Positions 20,064 through 30,000 are shown, counted from the first letter of the stretch. The stretch: 64,000 nucleotides of DNA from Thiobacillus denitrificans ATCC 25259 (GCF_000012745.1 NC_007404.1:2418001-2482000), one strand, 5' to 3'. Made by a program: numbers and translations. The notes: generated by a model not told the origin, from the sequence alone.

Positions 20064-21581
20064 TCAGCCCAGGAAGAGCGTGTACGCCGGGTTGCGCGAC
20101 TCGTCCCAGTAGCGGTAGCCGAGGCCTTCGAGGAATTTCTGAAAGACCGGTTTTTCCTTGTCCGGCACCTGGATGCCGACCAGCACGCGCCCGTAGTCGG
20201 TGCCGTGGTTGCGATAATGAAAGAGGCTGATGTTCCAGCCGCGGCTCATGCTTTGCAGGAACTGCATCAGCGCGCCCGGGCGCTCGGGAAACTCGAAGCG
20301 GTACAGCACCTCGTTCACCGCGTCGGGCGCGCGCCCGCCGACCAGGTGGCGGATGTGGAGCTTGGCCATTTCGTTGTCGCTCAGATCGATCGCTTCGAGG
20401 CCGTGCCGCCCGAGCAGTTCGACGACGCGCTTGCTCTCGCCCTCACCGGGTACGGACAGTCCGACGAACACCCGCGCCACACGCGGATCGGCGTAGCGAT
20501 AGTTGAATTCGGTGATGTTGCGCGCGCCGAGCAGGCCGCAGAAGGTCTTGAAGCTGCCCGGCGTTTCGGGAATGGTCACCGCGAGAATCGCTTCGCGCTT
20601 CTCGCCCAGTTCCGCGCGCTCCGCAATATGGCGCAGGCGGTCGAAGTTCATGTTGGCGCCAGACGCCACGGCGGCAAGCGTCTTCCCCTTCAGCCTGTCA
20701 CCGGCGATCGCCGCTTTCATGCCGGCGATCGAAAGCGCGCCCGCGGGTTCGAGGATCGAACGGGTGTCCTCGAAGACGTCCTTGATCGCTGCGCAGATCG
20801 CGTCGTTGTTCACGCGGATGATTTCGTCGACATAGAGCTGCGCCAGCCGGAAGGTTTCCTTGCCGACCTTTTTTACCGCGACGCCGTCGGCAAAAATGCC
20901 GACGCGCGGCAGCGTCACGCGCGTGTTCTTGCACAGCGAACGCGCCATCGCGTCGGCGTCCTCGGGCTCGACGCCGACGATCTTGATCTGCGGCCGCAGC
21001 CGCTTGATGTAGGCGGCCATACCCGCGATCAGACCGCCGCCCCCGACCGGGATGTAGACGGAGTGGATCGGGCCCGGGTGCTGGCGCAGCAACTCCATCG
21101 CGACCGTGCCCTGGCCCGCGATCACGTCGGGATCGTCGTAGGGATGGACGAAGGTCGCCTTCGCCTCCTTCGCCAGCTGCATCGCATGCTCGTAGGCTTC
21201 GTCGTAGTTGTCGCCGTGCAGGATCACGCGGGCGCCGCGCGCCGCGACCGCGTCGACCTTGATCCTCGGGGTCGTCGCCGGCATGACGATGGTGGCCGTC
21301 GCGCCGAGCTTTTCGGCCGCCAAAGCGACGCCCTGCGCGTGGTTGCCGGCGGACGCCGCGACGACGCCGCGCGCCAGTTGCGCGGCGGTCAACTTCGCCA
21401 TCTTGTTGTACGCGCCGCGGCACTTGAACGAGAACACCGGCTGCAGGTCCTCGCGCTTGAGCAGGATCTGGTTGTCGAGGCGACGCGAAAGATTGTGCGC
21501 GACCTCGAGCGGCGATTCGATCGCGACGTCATAGACGCGCGAGGTGAGAATGCGTTCGAGGTAGTCGTCTGGGTGGCTCAT
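20064..21581 (-). CDS. ilvA: Threonine ammonia-lyase, biosynthetic
   Basis: PLP enzyme converting threonine to 2-oxobutanoate, the first step of isoleucine synthesis. The 505-residue length is that of the feedback-regulated form. The PLP lysine is K53 in FSFKCRGAY, with ASAGNHAQGVA and the glycine loop PVGGGGLIAG also visible. Two ACT-like regulatory modules occupy about residues 325-505 (VTIPETPGSFKTFCGLLG and FEFPERPGALMQFLQSM). It is transcribed alone, divergent from rpiA. Confidence 0.96.
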   Translation of the reverse strand: MSHPDDYLERILTSRVYDVAIESPLEVAHNLSRRLDNQILLKREDLQPVFSFKCRGAYNKMAKLTAAQLARGVVAASAGNHAQGVALAAEKLGATATIVMPATTPRIKVDAVAARGARVILHGDNYDEAYEHAMQLAKEAKATFVHPYDDPDVIAGQGTVAMELLRQHPGPIHSVYIPVGGGGLIAGMAAYIKRLRPQIKIVGVEPEDADAMARSLCKNTRVTLPRVGIFADGVAVKKVGKETFRLAQLYVDEIIRVNNDAICAAIKDVFEDTRSILEPAGALSIAGMKAAIAGDRLKGKTLAAVASGANMNFDRLRHIAERAELGEKREAILAVTIPETPGSFKTFCGLLGARNITEFNYRYADPRVARVFVGLSVPGEGESKRVVELLGRHGLEAIDLSDNEMAKLHIRHLVGGRAPDAVNEVLYRFEFPERPGALMQFLQSMSRGWNISLFHYRNHGTDYGRVLVGIQVPDKEKPVFQKFLEGLGYRYWDESRNPAYTLFLG

Positions 21582-21661
21582 GGCGGGCGGCTGAGGTGCG
21601 TTTGTAAAAAGGGTGCGATGCCGCTATCTTAGTGGGCTGGACTCAAATCGACGAAAACATC

Positions 21662-22318
21662 ATGACCCAAGACGAAATGAAGCGAGCCGTAGCGCGTGCT
21701 GCGGTGGATTATGCCAAGGGCGGCATCATCGGCGTAGGAACCGGCTCGACCGCGAACCATTTCATCGACGCCCTGGCCGAAGTCAAGGGGCGCATCGAGG
21801 GCACGGTGGCGAGTTCCGAGGCGACGGCGGCGCGGCTGAAAAGCCACGGCATACAGGTGCTCGACCTCAACAGCGTCGGAGAGCTCGAGGTCTACGTCGA
21901 TGGGGCTGACGAGATCACGCAGCATTTCGCGATGATCAAGGGCGGCGGCGGCGCGCTGACGCGGGAAAAGATCGTTGCGGCGTGCAGCAAGCAATTCGTC
22001 TGTATCGCCGACGACAGCAAGCTCGTCGACGTTCTCGGCAAATTCCCGCTGCCGGTCGAGGTGATCCCGATGGCCCGCTCGCACGTCGCGCGGGAGCTCG
22101 TGAAGCTCGGCGGCCAGCCCCGCCTGCGCGAGGGCTTCACGACCGACAACGGCAACGTGATCCTCGACGTGCACAACCTTTCGATCATCGACCCGGTATC
22201 GCTCGAGACCGCGATCAACCAGATCGTCGGCGTGGTCACCAACGGCCTCTTCGCCCGGCGCGGCGCCGACGTGCTGTTGCTCGGCACGTCGACCGGGGTC
22301 AAGACCTTCACGAGATAG
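21662..22318 (+). CDS. rpiA: Ribose-5-phosphate isomerase A
   Basis: Interconverts ribose-5-phosphate and ribulose-5-phosphate in the pentose phosphate and Calvin cycles. The 218-residue protein has [13 protein letters not shown], the catalytic region [21 protein letters not shown] and the C-terminal GVVTNGLFA. The chosen ATG gives MTQDEMK, aligned with E. coli RpiA (219 aa); an in-frame start at 21632 would add ten unrelated residues. It is divergent from ilvA and converges on yacG, ending one base before the yacG stop. Confidence 0.96.
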   Translation: MTQDEMKRAVARAAVDYAKGGIIGVGTGSTANHFIDALAEVKGRIEGTVASSEATAARLKSHGIQVLDLNSVGELEVYVDGADEITQHFAMIKGGGGALTREKIVAACSKQFVCIADDSKLVDVLGKFPLPVEVIPMARSHVARELVKLGGQPRLREGFTTDNGNVILDVHNLSIIDPVSLETAINQIVGVVTNGLFARRGADVLLLGTSTGVKTFTR

Positions 22319-22528
22319 TCACTGCGGACGCTCGGCCTGGTCGGGCGTCTCGCCCTCATCCGGCTTCGGTTCCACCGGCACGCGATATTTCTCGGTCGCC
22401 CACTGACCAAGATCGATGAGCTTGCAGCGTTCGCTGCAGAACGGTTTCCAGCGGTTCTCGGCGAGCCACTTCACCGTTGCCCCGCAAATCGGACAATTGA
22501 CGACCGGCGGCTTGCTCGCATTCGTCAT
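22319..22528 (-). CDS. yacG: DNA gyrase inhibitor / zinc-binding protein YacG
   Basis: A 69-residue zinc protein. The four ligands are C12, C15, C31 and C35 in the YacG pattern CPICG...[15 protein letters not shown]. The acidic C-terminal tail is typical. In E. coli YacG binds GyrB and inhibits gyrase. The ATG overlaps the zapD stop as ATGA, reproducing the conserved coaE-zapD(yacF)-yacG order. A TTG three codons upstream is an unlikely alternative. Confidence 0.94.
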
Positions 22529-23280
22529 AAGGTGCAAAACGTCAGTTCGAACTGGATCGACTCGCTGGCACAGCCTCGCGGCGCGCCGACCCCGGCGTGC
22601 ACGAAGCGGATGTTGAGCATGTACTTGTTCGCCGATATTTCGGGAACGCAGGGCACATGATCCGCCAGGGTGACGCGGATCAGCTGCGGATTGCGCGACT
22701 CGAGCATGCGCTGGTAATGTCCCTTGGCTGCCTCCTGCGACTCAGGCTGACCGCTGTCGCGCAGCAGGCCGAGCACGATTCCGACCGCCGCGCGGATCGA
22801 AGCGAACGGCGCGCCCCAGGCCTGCAACTGGCCCACGCGCTGCTCGGCAGGCTGATGCAACCAGTAGTGGTAGGAAGGCAGGTCGAATTCGCACATTCCG
22901 CCGGGGATCGCCGCACGCTGTTTGACCGCCATCAGCCAGTCGTCCTCGCGCAGATGATTGCCGACTTTGCCCGGAAGCTGATACATGCCGTCGTGTGCCG
23001 CGTCGATCGCGGCCAGAACCTGCTCCAGAGTTGCCGACTGGACGTGAGGATTGCCGCGCAAGGCGGTCAGCACGGCCTTCTGCCGGTCGAGCTCCTGCAA
23101 CAGGTCGGACTTGAGGTCGGCACGCGCCGCCACTTCCGCCATCTCGAACAAAGTCAGAAGCGCGGCGTGATGCGCCTGCGCAGCGGAAGACATGGCATGG
23201 GCATCGAAACGTTCGAACAGATCTTCGAGCCGCAACAGGGTGCGGATCCGTTCGCTCAGGGGATATTCGTAGTGAATCAC
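22525..23280 (-). CDS. zapD: Cell division protein ZapD (YacF)
   Basis: Cytosolic FtsZ-bundling protein that stabilises the Z-ring. The 251 residues begin [21 protein letters not shown], the family signature, and contain the long alpha-helical region and the C-terminal beta domain ([20 protein letters not shown]). The first codon is GTG (23278-23280). It sits between coaE and yacG, as in most beta- and gammaproteobacteria. Confidence 0.94.
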
Positions 23281-23332
23281 GCGGCAACGCGTCGGTTGGG
23301 TTCACCCGATTGTCGCCGATCCGTCCTGAAAA

Positions 23333-23941
23333 TCAAGGCAGACGGTTTGCAGCGAGCGTGAGATAGCGCTGATGCAGCGCGTCGACTTGGTCGCGAAGCG
23401 CCGCCAAAGAGCCGGTATTGACGATGACGTCGTCGGCTACCGCGAGGCGCGCAGGCCGCGCCGCCTGCGCTGCGAGGATGGCGCCGACCTCATCGGGGGT
23501 GAGTCCGCTGCGCGCAATGGTGCGCGCGATCTGGAGTTCTTCCGGGCAGTCGACGACCGCGATCCGGTCGACCGGCGCATCATAGGCGCCGGTCTCGACG
23601 AGCAGGGGGATGACCGCCACCGCGTACGGCCCCGAAAGCGACGCAAGCCGTGCCTTCACCTCGTGAAGAATGAGGGGGTGGAGAATCGCTTCGAGCTGCC
23701 GCCGCGCAGCCGGGTCGACGAACACGCGGCGACGCAGCACGGGGCGGTCGAGCGAGCCGTCCGCGGCGATGACCGCCTCCCCGAACGATGCGCGGATCAC
23801 GTCCAGCGCGCGGCTGCCGGGTCGCGTCAGCTCGTGCGCGATCACGTCGGTATCGATGACCGGCACGCCGAGCTCGGCAAACCGTTCTGCGGCTGCGGAC
23901 TTGCCGGAACCGATGCCGCCGGTCAGCCCGATCGTGAACAT
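23333..23941 (-). CDS. coaE: Dephospho-CoA kinase
   Basis: Last enzyme of coenzyme A synthesis, phosphorylating the 3'-hydroxyl of dephospho-CoA. The 202-residue protein has the P-loop GLTGGIGSGKS (residues 5-15), D-x-D at VIDTDVIAHEL and the lid/CoA region. Its ATG overlaps the pilD stop as ATGA, preserving the pilD-coaE-zapD-yacG gene order seen in type IV pilus clusters. Confidence 0.95.
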   Translation of the reverse strand: MFTIGLTGGIGSGKSAAAERFAELGVPVIDTDVIAHELTRPGSRALDVIRASFGEAVIAADGSLDRPVLRRRVFVDPAARRQLEAILHPLILHEVKARLASLSGPYAVAVIPLLVETGAYDAPVDRIAVVDCPEELQIARTIARSGLTPDEVGAILAAQAARPARLAVADDVIVNTGSLAALRDQVDALHQRYLTLAANRLP

Positions 23942-24792
23942 CAGAACTGCGCGAGATAGGCCTGCGTCAGGTCCGCACCGAAGAACAGGGCAACGAGTCC
24001 CCCGCCCGCGAGGTAGGGGCCGAACGGGATCGGCACACGGCGGTCGTGCTTGACGGCGACGATCATCGTGATGCCGACCACCGCCCCGACGACCGACGCG
24101 AGCAGAAGCGTGACGGGCAGCAACTGCCAGCCGAGCCACGCCCCGATCGCCGCCAGCAGCTTGAAATCACCATAGCCCATCCCCTCCTTGCCCGTCACCA
24201 GCTTGAACATCCAGTAGACCGACCATAGCACGAGGTAGCCCGCGGCCGCGCCGGCGACCGCGTCAGGAAGGGAAGCGAAATGTCCGCCGAGATTGATCAG
24301 CAAGCCGGCCCAGAGCAGTGGAAGCGTCAGGCTGTCCGGCAACAACGTCGTGTCAAGATCGATGAAGGCGAGCGCGATGAGCATCCAGACGAGCAGCAAT
24401 GCACCGGCGGCCTGGACCGTCGGCCCCCACTTCCAGGCCACCGCCGCGGAGAGCAGCGCCGCGAGCAGTTCGACCAGCGGATAGCGCGCGCTGATCGGCG
24501 TCCTGCAAGACGCGCACCGTCCGCGAAGCCATAGCCACGAAAGCAGCGGTACGTTCTCGAGCGCCGTGATCGCGTGGCCGCAGGCCGGGCACGCCGAGCG
24601 CGGCGCCCACAGGTTGAAACGCGGCCCCGCCGGCGACGGCTCGCCGCGCAGCTCCGCGCACTGCGCCTGCCATTCGGCGTCCATCATTTTCGGCAGGCGG
24701 TGGACGACGACGTTGAGAAAGCTGCCGACGAGCAGGCCGAGCAGGAAAACCAGCCCTGTGAAGAGGGCCGGTTCGGCGACGAATAGCGTCAT
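23941..24792 (-). CDS. pilD: Prepilin peptidase / N-methyltransferase
   Basis: Inner-membrane aspartyl protease that cleaves and methylates type IV prepilins. The 283-residue protein has an N-terminal helix with GSFLNVVVHRLP, a cytoplasmic zinc loop CPACGH...CASCRTPIS, and the catalytic aspartates in FIDLDTTLLPD and GYGDFK. About eight membrane spans are visible. It overlaps pilC by 4 bases and coaE by 1 base, in the pilB-pilC-pilD order. Confidence 0.95.
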   Translation of the reverse strand: MTLFVAEPALFTGLVFLLGLLVGSFLNVVVHRLPKMMDAEWQAQCAELRGEPSPAGPRFNLWAPRSACPACGHAITALENVPLLSWLWLRGRCASCRTPISARYPLVELLAALLSAAVAWKWGPTVQAAGALLLVWMLIALAFIDLDTTLLPDSLTLPLLWAGLLINLGGHFASLPDAVAGAAAGYLVLWSVYWMFKLVTGKEGMGYGDFKLLAAIGAWLGWQLLPVTLLLASVVGAVVGITMIVAVKHDRRVPIPFGPYLAGGGLVALFFGADLTQAYLAQF

Positions 24793-26012
24793 CCGACGAC
24801 CGCGCCCATCTTGAAGATCGGCAGGTACATCGCGATGACCATCCCACCGATCAGCGTGCCCAACACGACCATGATGAGGGGCTCCATCAGGCTCGACAGC
24901 GCCTCGACGGCGTCATCGACTTCAGACTCGTAAAAATCGGCGACCTTGCCGAGCATCGCGTCGAGCGAGCCCGACTCCTCGCCGATCGCCGCCATCTGCA
25001 GCACCATATTCGGAAAGCGCCCCGAGTTCTGCATCGCGACGGTCAGGGCCGTCCCGGTCGCAACCTCACCGCGGATCTTCTGCGTCGCCTCGACGAAGAC
25101 CTGATTGCCCGACGCGCCGGCAACCGATTCGAGTGCCTCGACCAGCGGTACGCCTGCCGCGAACATGGTCGATAGCGTGCGCGTCCAGCGCGCGATCGTC
25201 GCTTTTTCAATGACCGCGCCGAAAATGGGCAACTTTAGCAAGAATCGGTCCATGGCTATCTGGATCTTGCGCGAGCGCTTCCACGCCTGCAGAAACGCGT
25301 AGATGCCGCCGCCTATTCCGCCGAAAATCGCCCACCACCACGTGACGAAAAAGTCCGAAATCGCCATCACGACCAGGGTCGGTCCCGGCAGGTCCGTCCC
25401 GAAGCTGCTGAATAGCTCCTTGAAGGCGGGGATGACGAAAATCATGATGATCGCCGTGATGACGAAGGCGACCACGATGATCGACACCGGGTAGAACAGC
25501 GCCGACTTGATCTTGCCCTTGATCGCGAGGATCTTTTCCTTGTAGACCGCGAGCCGGTCGAGCACCGCCTCGAGGATACCGGCCGCCTCGCCGGCCCCGA
25601 CGAGGTTGCAGAAGAGTGCGTCGAAATAGAGCGGGTGCCGTGCAAACGACTGCGTGAGGCTGCTGCCCTTCTCGATGTCGGCCTTGATCTCCATGAGCAG
25701 CCGCTGCATTGACGGGTTGGAGTGCCCGCGGGCCACGATTTCGAACGACTGCAGCAAGGGCACGCCGGCCTTCATCATGGTCGCGAGCTGCCGCGTGAAG
25801 AGCGCGACATCCTTTTCGGTGATGCGCTTGCCGCCGCCGAAAAGATTGCTCTGCTTCTTGAGCTTCGTGACCCGGATCCCCTGCTTGCGTAGCTGCGCGT
25901 TGACAAGCGTTTCGCCGGCGGCCTGGATCTGACCCTTGACCTTCTTGCCGCGCTTGTCCATGCCTTCCCACAGGAAGGTCGCGTCCTTGACTGCCTTTGC
26001 CGCTGTCGCCAT
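24789..26012 (-). CDS. pilC: Type IV pilus inner-membrane platform protein
   Basis: A 407-residue GspF/PilC-family protein that links the assembly ATPase to the growing pilus. Two tandem T2SSF domains are visible (FTRQLATMMKAGVPLLQSFE and WTRTLSTMFAAGVPLVEALE), with three membrane spans around residues 175-200, 220-245 and 375-400. It begins 12 bases after the pilB stop. No pilin gene lies in this window. Confidence 0.95.
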   Translation of the reverse strand: MATAAKAVKDATFLWEGMDKRGKKVKGQIQAAGETLVNAQLRKQGIRVTKLKKQSNLFGGGKRITEKDVALFTRQLATMMKAGVPLLQSFEIVARGHSNPSMQRLLMEIKADIEKGSSLTQSFARHPLYFDALFCNLVGAGEAAGILEAVLDRLAVYKEKILAIKGKIKSALFYPVSIIVVAFVITAIIMIFVIPAFKELFSSFGTDLPGPTLVVMAISDFFVTWWWAIFGGIGGGIYAFLQAWKRSRKIQIAMDRFLLKLPIFGAVIEKATIARWTRTLSTMFAAGVPLVEALESVAGASGNQVFVEATQKIRGEVATGTALTVAMQNSGRFPNMVLQMAAIGEESGSLDAMLGKVADFYESEVDDAVEALSSLMEPLIMVVLGTLIGGMVIAMYLPIFKMGAVVG

Positions 26013-26024
26013 CGAAGAATTTCC

Positions 26025-27740
26025 TTAAATGTTGGTAACGGCCTCGACCTCTTCCAGCGAGGTGAGCCCGGCTTTTACCTTCAACAGACCCGCCTGGCGC
26101 AAATCGAGCACGCCTTCGCGCTTGGCCTGGTCCGCGATGTCGGATTCGTTGCCGCCCTTGAGGATGATCCGCGTCATCGCGTCGGTGATCGGCATGACCT
26201 GATAGATGCCGACGCGGCCCTTGTAGCCGCTGCCGCCGCATATCTCGCACCCGACCGGCCGGTAGGGCTGCCACGTCCCGTCCAGCTGATCCTCGGTGAA
26301 GCCTGCGGCGAGCAGGGTTTCCGTGGGAACGTCGGCGGGCTGCTTGCAGCTGCACAGACGTCGACCGAGGCGCTGGGCGGTGATCAAAATCACCGACGAG
26401 GCGACGTTGAACGGCGCGACACCCATGTTCAGCAGACGCGTCAGCGTGCCGGGGGCATCGTTGGTGTGCAGCGTCGACATCACCATGTGTCCGGTCTGCG
26501 CCGCCTTGATCGCGATGTCCGCGGTTTCGAGATCGCGAATCTCGCCGACCATGATGACGTCGGGGTCCTGCCGCAGGAAGGATTTGAGCGCCGCCGAAAA
26601 CGTCAGCCCAGCCTTATCGTTGACGTTGACCTGGTTGATTCCGGGCAACTGGATTTCGGCCGGATCTTCGGCGGTCGAAATGTTGACGTCGGGCTTGTTC
26701 AGAATATTCAGGCAGGTATAGAGCGACACGGTCTTGCCGGAGCCGGTCGGCCCGGTGACGAGCACCATGCCATAGGGGCGCCGGATTGCGTCCATCAGCA
26801 GATCCTTCTGCCAGGGCTCGTAACCCAGCGCTTCGATCCCGAGCTGCGCACTGCTCGGGTCGAGAATACGCATCACGATTTTTTCGCCATACAGCGTCGG
26901 CAGGGTGCTGACGCGAAAATCGATCGCGCGGTTCTTCGACAGCACCAACTTCATGCGGCCGTCCTGCGGCACGCGCTTCTCGGAAATGTCGAGACGCGAC
27001 AGCACCTTGATGCGCGACGCGACCTTGTCCTTGATCGCCATCGGCGGCTGAGCAACTTCGTACAGCATGCCGTCGCGCCGGTAGCGAATGCGGTAGAACT
27101 TCTCGTAGGGCTCCAAGTGGATGTCGGAGGCGCCCATGTTGATGGCGTCGAGCATGATCTTCTGCAGGTAGCGCACGACCGGGGCGTCGTCGATCTCGAT
27201 TCCGCCGGTCTCCTGGACTGCGGCGGCGCTCTCTTCGTCGGCGAAATCGAGGTCGAGGTCTTCGGCGTTCAACACGGCCATCGTGCTTTCCGAGGCCTCG
27301 CCTGCCTTTTCGATCAGCTTGCCGAGCTTGTCGTCTTCGACGACCACCGGTTCGACGGCCTGCCCGGTCTGGAATTTCACCTCGTCGAGCGCTTGCAGGT
27401 GCGTGGGGTCGGAGGTCGCCACGTACAGCTTGTTGCCGCGCTGATAGAGCGCGAGCACCCGCCGCTTCTGCACCAGCTTCTGGTCGAGCAGGCCTTGCGG
27501 CAGGCTCTCGGCGTCCATCGCGTTGAGGTCGAGATAGGGAAAGCCGAAGGACGCCGCGGCGAATTCGGCGACCTGGTCGGCCTTGAAGCGCCGCCCCTTG
27601 ATCAGCTCGGTCACGAACGAGTCGCCGGACTGGTGCGCACGATTCCACACCCCCTCGGCGTCCTGCTCGGACAGCCAGCCGTGGTTGACCATCGCACGCG
27701 CCAGCCCGGTCAGGTTGTTCGTGTTCGTTACAGCGGCCAT
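26025..27740 (-). CDS. pilB: Type IV pilus assembly ATPase
   Basis: Cytosolic extension ATPase of 571 residues. An MshEN/GSPII_E N-terminal domain covers about residues 1-150. The ATPase core shows Walker A LVTGPTGSGKT, the Asp box, Walker B DPDVIMVGEIRD and the His box STLHTNDA. A four-cysteine zinc site (CSC...CEICGGSGYKGR) is typical of PilB. It starts the pilB-pilC-pilD run after a ~97-base gap that should carry its promoter. Confidence 0.96.
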   Translation of the reverse strand: MAAVTNTNNLTGLARAMVNHGWLSEQDAEGVWNRAHQSGDSFVTELIKGRRFKADQVAEFAAASFGFPYLDLNAMDAESLPQGLLDQKLVQKRRVLALYQRGNKLYVATSDPTHLQALDEVKFQTGQAVEPVVVEDDKLGKLIEKAGEASESTMAVLNAEDLDLDFADEESAAAVQETGGIEIDDAPVVRYLQKIMLDAINMGASDIHLEPYEKFYRIRYRRDGMLYEVAQPPMAIKDKVASRIKVLSRLDISEKRVPQDGRMKLVLSKNRAIDFRVSTLPTLYGEKIVMRILDPSSAQLGIEALGYEPWQKDLLMDAIRRPYGMVLVTGPTGSGKTVSLYTCLNILNKPDVNISTAEDPAEIQLPGINQVNVNDKAGLTFSAALKSFLRQDPDVIMVGEIRDLETADIAIKAAQTGHMVMSTLHTNDAPGTLTRLLNMGVAPFNVASSVILITAQRLGRRLCSCKQPADVPTETLLAAGFTEDQLDGTWQPYRPVGCEICGGSGYKGRVGIYQVMPITDAMTRIILKGGNESDIADQAKREGVLDLRQAGLLKVKAGLTSLEEVEAVTNI

Positions 27741-27837
27741 TGCTCGTTTCTCGACAAATCCACCTCAAACAGGGTCGGCATCGCCCGCGGGGAAGGCGGT
27801 CGACGCAGAATCAAACGCCTTAACGGCGATTTTTCGA

Positions 27838-29136
27838 CTAAGTTGAGGCGCGCGAAGACGCCGCTTCCGGTACGGCCGGAAGGTATATCCGCGCCATTTT
27901 GACCGCGCGATCCTGGGTTTGCACGATTTCGACGGGCACATCGCCGAGCTTGAGACTCACCCCGGCCTCCGGAATGTCCTCGAAGTGTTCGAGCAAAAGG
28001 CCATTGAGGGTTTTCGGCCCGTCCAGCGGAAGCGCGAGGCCGAGCTTGCGGTTGAGGTGGCGCAACAGCACGGAACCTTCCGCGAGCCAAGTTCCGTCTT
28101 CTTCCCTGCGCAGGTAGCCCGTGTCGGAAGGCGCCTGGGTGGTGAATTCGCCGACCATCTCCTCGAGCAGATCCTCGAGCGTCACGAGCCCCTGCAGCTC
28201 GCCGTATTCGTCGACCACGAGCGCGAGCCGTCGCCGGGCGGTCTGGAAATTGCGCAACTGGGTGAATAGCGGCGTACCGGCGGGAACGAAATAGGCCTCC
28301 TCGAGGTTTTGCTTCATCATCTCCGGATCGAGCACGTCCCCACTCAGCGCGTGGAGGACGCGACGCACGTGCAGAACCCCGAGAACGGCGTCGGGCGCAC
28401 CCTGGTAGACGACGAGGCGCGTGTGGTGACTGGTCGAGATCTGCTGGCGCAAGCGTTCCGGATCGTCCTCGATGTCGATCGCCTCGATCTGGCTTCGGGG
28501 CGTCATGACGTCGTCCACGGTGATGTCTTCGAGCTCGAGCAGGTTCACCAGTATCCGGTGGTGCTCGCGCGGCAGCCGACCCGAAGATTCCAGCACGATG
28601 GTCCGCAGCTCTTCGAGGCCCAGGCTGTTGCCCTGCGTCGGATCAGGTTGCTTGATGTGTGCGAGCTTGAGGATGCCCTGGACGAAGAGATTCACGAACC
28701 ACACCACCGGGTAGGCGAGCTTCAGCAGGGGCGCGAGCAGCAGTGTCGCCGGATAGGCCACGCGCTCCGGAAACGACGCACCAAGAACCTTGGGCGTGAC
28801 TTCGCTGAACACGAGAATCAGGAAGGTCAGCAGCAGGGTCGCCGTGAACAGCACGATCTCGCCGTCGCCGAACAGGCGGATCGCCAGCACCGCCGACAGG
28901 GTGCCGGACGCCGCGTTGACGAGATTGTTGCCAAGCAGGATCACACCCAGAAGCTTGTCGGTCTGATCGAGCAGCGCCTGTGCGCGCACGGCGCCACGCA
29001 CGCCCGAGTCCGCCGCGTGGCGCAGGCGATAGCGATTGATCGCCATCATCGCGGTCTCGGATGCAGAGAAGAACGCCGAGGTCAGAAGCAGGACCGCGAG
29101 CACGCCGAACAGCGTGCCGGTGGAAATGTTGTCCAA
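27838..29136 (-). CDS. CNNM/CorC-HlyC family membrane protein with CBS domains
   Basis: A 432-residue protein with a DUF21 membrane domain (about three to four spans in residues 5-150), two CBS motifs (VDDVMTPRSQIEAIDIEDD... and MMKQNLEEAYFVPAGTP) and a C-terminal CorC_HlyC domain (LALVVDEYGELQGLVTLEDL). Members are implicated in Mg/Co export or ion resistance; the ion cannot be fixed here. It starts 11 bases after the CcsA-like gene, an arrangement often seen next to ffh. Confidence 0.87.
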   Translation of the reverse strand: MDNISTGTLFGVLAVLLLTSAFFSASETAMMAINRYRLRHAADSGVRGAVRAQALLDQTDKLLGVILLGNNLVNAASGTLSAVLAIRLFGDGEIVLFTATLLLTFLILVFSEVTPKVLGASFPERVAYPATLLLAPLLKLAYPVVWFVNLFVQGILKLAHIKQPDPTQGNSLGLEELRTIVLESSGRLPREHHRILVNLLELEDITVDDVMTPRSQIEAIDIEDDPERLRQQISTSHHTRLVVYQGAPDAVLGVLHVRRVLHALSGDVLDPEMMKQNLEEAYFVPAGTPLFTQLRNFQTARRRLALVVDEYGELQGLVTLEDLLEEMVGEFTTQAPSDTGYLRREEDGTWLAEGSVLLRHLNRKLGLALPLDGPKTLNGLLLEHFEDIPEAGVSLKLGDVPVEIVQTQDRAVKMARIYLPAVPEAASSRAST

Positions 29137-29147
29137 TCAGTCCCGCC

Positions 29148-29936
29148 TCAACGCCCGAGCACGACTTCGAGCACGAATTGCGTCCCGACGTAGGCCATGA
29201 GCAAGAGGGTGAAGCCCGTGATCGTCCACCACAAGGCCGTGCGCCCTCGCCAGCCACGGAAATGCCGGCCGAGCAGCAGGCCGCCGAAAACCAGCCACGA
29301 GAGGATGCCGAAGACGACCTTGTGCGTGAGTTGCAGCGGTTGGCCGAACAGCTCCTCGGAAAACAGGATGCCGCTCGACACCACGAGCGTCAGCAGCACG
29401 AAGCCCGCACCGATGGTGCGAAAAAGGATCGCCTCCAGGGTAAGCAGGGGCGGCGCCGCACCCACCGCCACGGCACCGCGGTGCAACTGCTTTTCGAGGA
29501 TTGTCATCAGCAGGGCGTGCAGCGCGGCCACGGCGAGCAGGCCATAGGCGAGAAACGAGACCGCGAGATGGGCGCGCAGGGCCAGCATCTGCGAGTTGGG
29601 GATGACATGCGCGGCCGTGAAAATGGCCAGGAAGAGCGTTCCGGCGGAAGCAAGGCCGGTGACCCAGGACTGTACCCGGGCGAGCGGCGCGCCGTGGCTG
29701 CTGGCCCAGTACATGAGCGCCGCCAGCCAGAACACGGTCGACACCGAGTTGCCGAAGCCGAGGCGGATATCGCCCTCGCCGAGTACCGATACGTACAGCA
29801 AGGCCCCGTGCGCGAGCAGCGTCGCAGGCAGACCGAGGCGTAGCCAGAACGATTGCGGGGAGACGCTGCGCATGCGCCAGGCCATCCAGCCATACGCGGC
29901 GCTCACGCACAGGGCGGCCAGCGAAAACGGAGACAT
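29148..29936 (-). CDS. CcsA/YpjD-type cytochrome c assembly family membrane protein
   Basis: A 262-residue inner-membrane protein with about eight spans. It belongs to the cytochrome c assembly (CcsA/YpjD) family: histidines in AHGALLYV, AHVIPNSQMLALRAHLAVSF and LQLTHKVVFGIL are likely haem contacts. The tryptophan-rich WWD motif of the true haem handler is not evident, so a haem-chaperone role is uncertain. It is divergent from ffh, a conserved arrangement. Its ATG lies within a few bases of a TATTTT element on the same strand. Confidence 0.82.
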   Translation of the reverse strand: MSPFSLAALCVSAAYGWMAWRMRSVSPQSFWLRLGLPATLLAHGALLYVSVLGEGDIRLGFGNSVSTVFWLAALMYWASSHGAPLARVQSWVTGLASAGTLFLAIFTAAHVIPNSQMLALRAHLAVSFLAYGLLAVAALHALLMTILEKQLHRGAVAVGAAPPLLTLEAILFRTIGAGFVLLTLVVSSGILFSEELFGQPLQLTHKVVFGILSWLVFGGLLLGRHFRGWRGRTALWWTITGFTLLLMAYVGTQFVLEVVLGR

Positions 29937-29973
29937 TCGTTAAAATAGGAAGGCGTTCCAGCCTATTATCCAT

Positions 29974-29988
29974 GCCGCCCGAGGCGGC
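29974..29988 (+). promoter_or_regulatory. GC-rich hairpin in the ffh leader
   Basis: GCCGCC (29974-29979) pairs perfectly with GGCGGC (29983-29988) around a three-base loop. It lies between a TATTAT -10-like element (29964-29969) and the AAGGAAG ribosome-binding site of ffh. A leader hairpin this close could limit initiation or stabilise the mRNA. There is no T-run, so it is not a terminator. Confidence 0.35.
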
Positions 29989-30000
29989 AACAAGGAAGCC

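Noticed and set aside
19983-21632. 549-codon open frame on the plus strand
   Set aside because: Antisense to ilvA, composition biased, no recognisable domain.
27813-27832. Possible terminator CGCC-TTAA-GGCG near the start of pilB
   Set aside because: The stem is only four base pairs and the T-run is interrupted; too weak to call.
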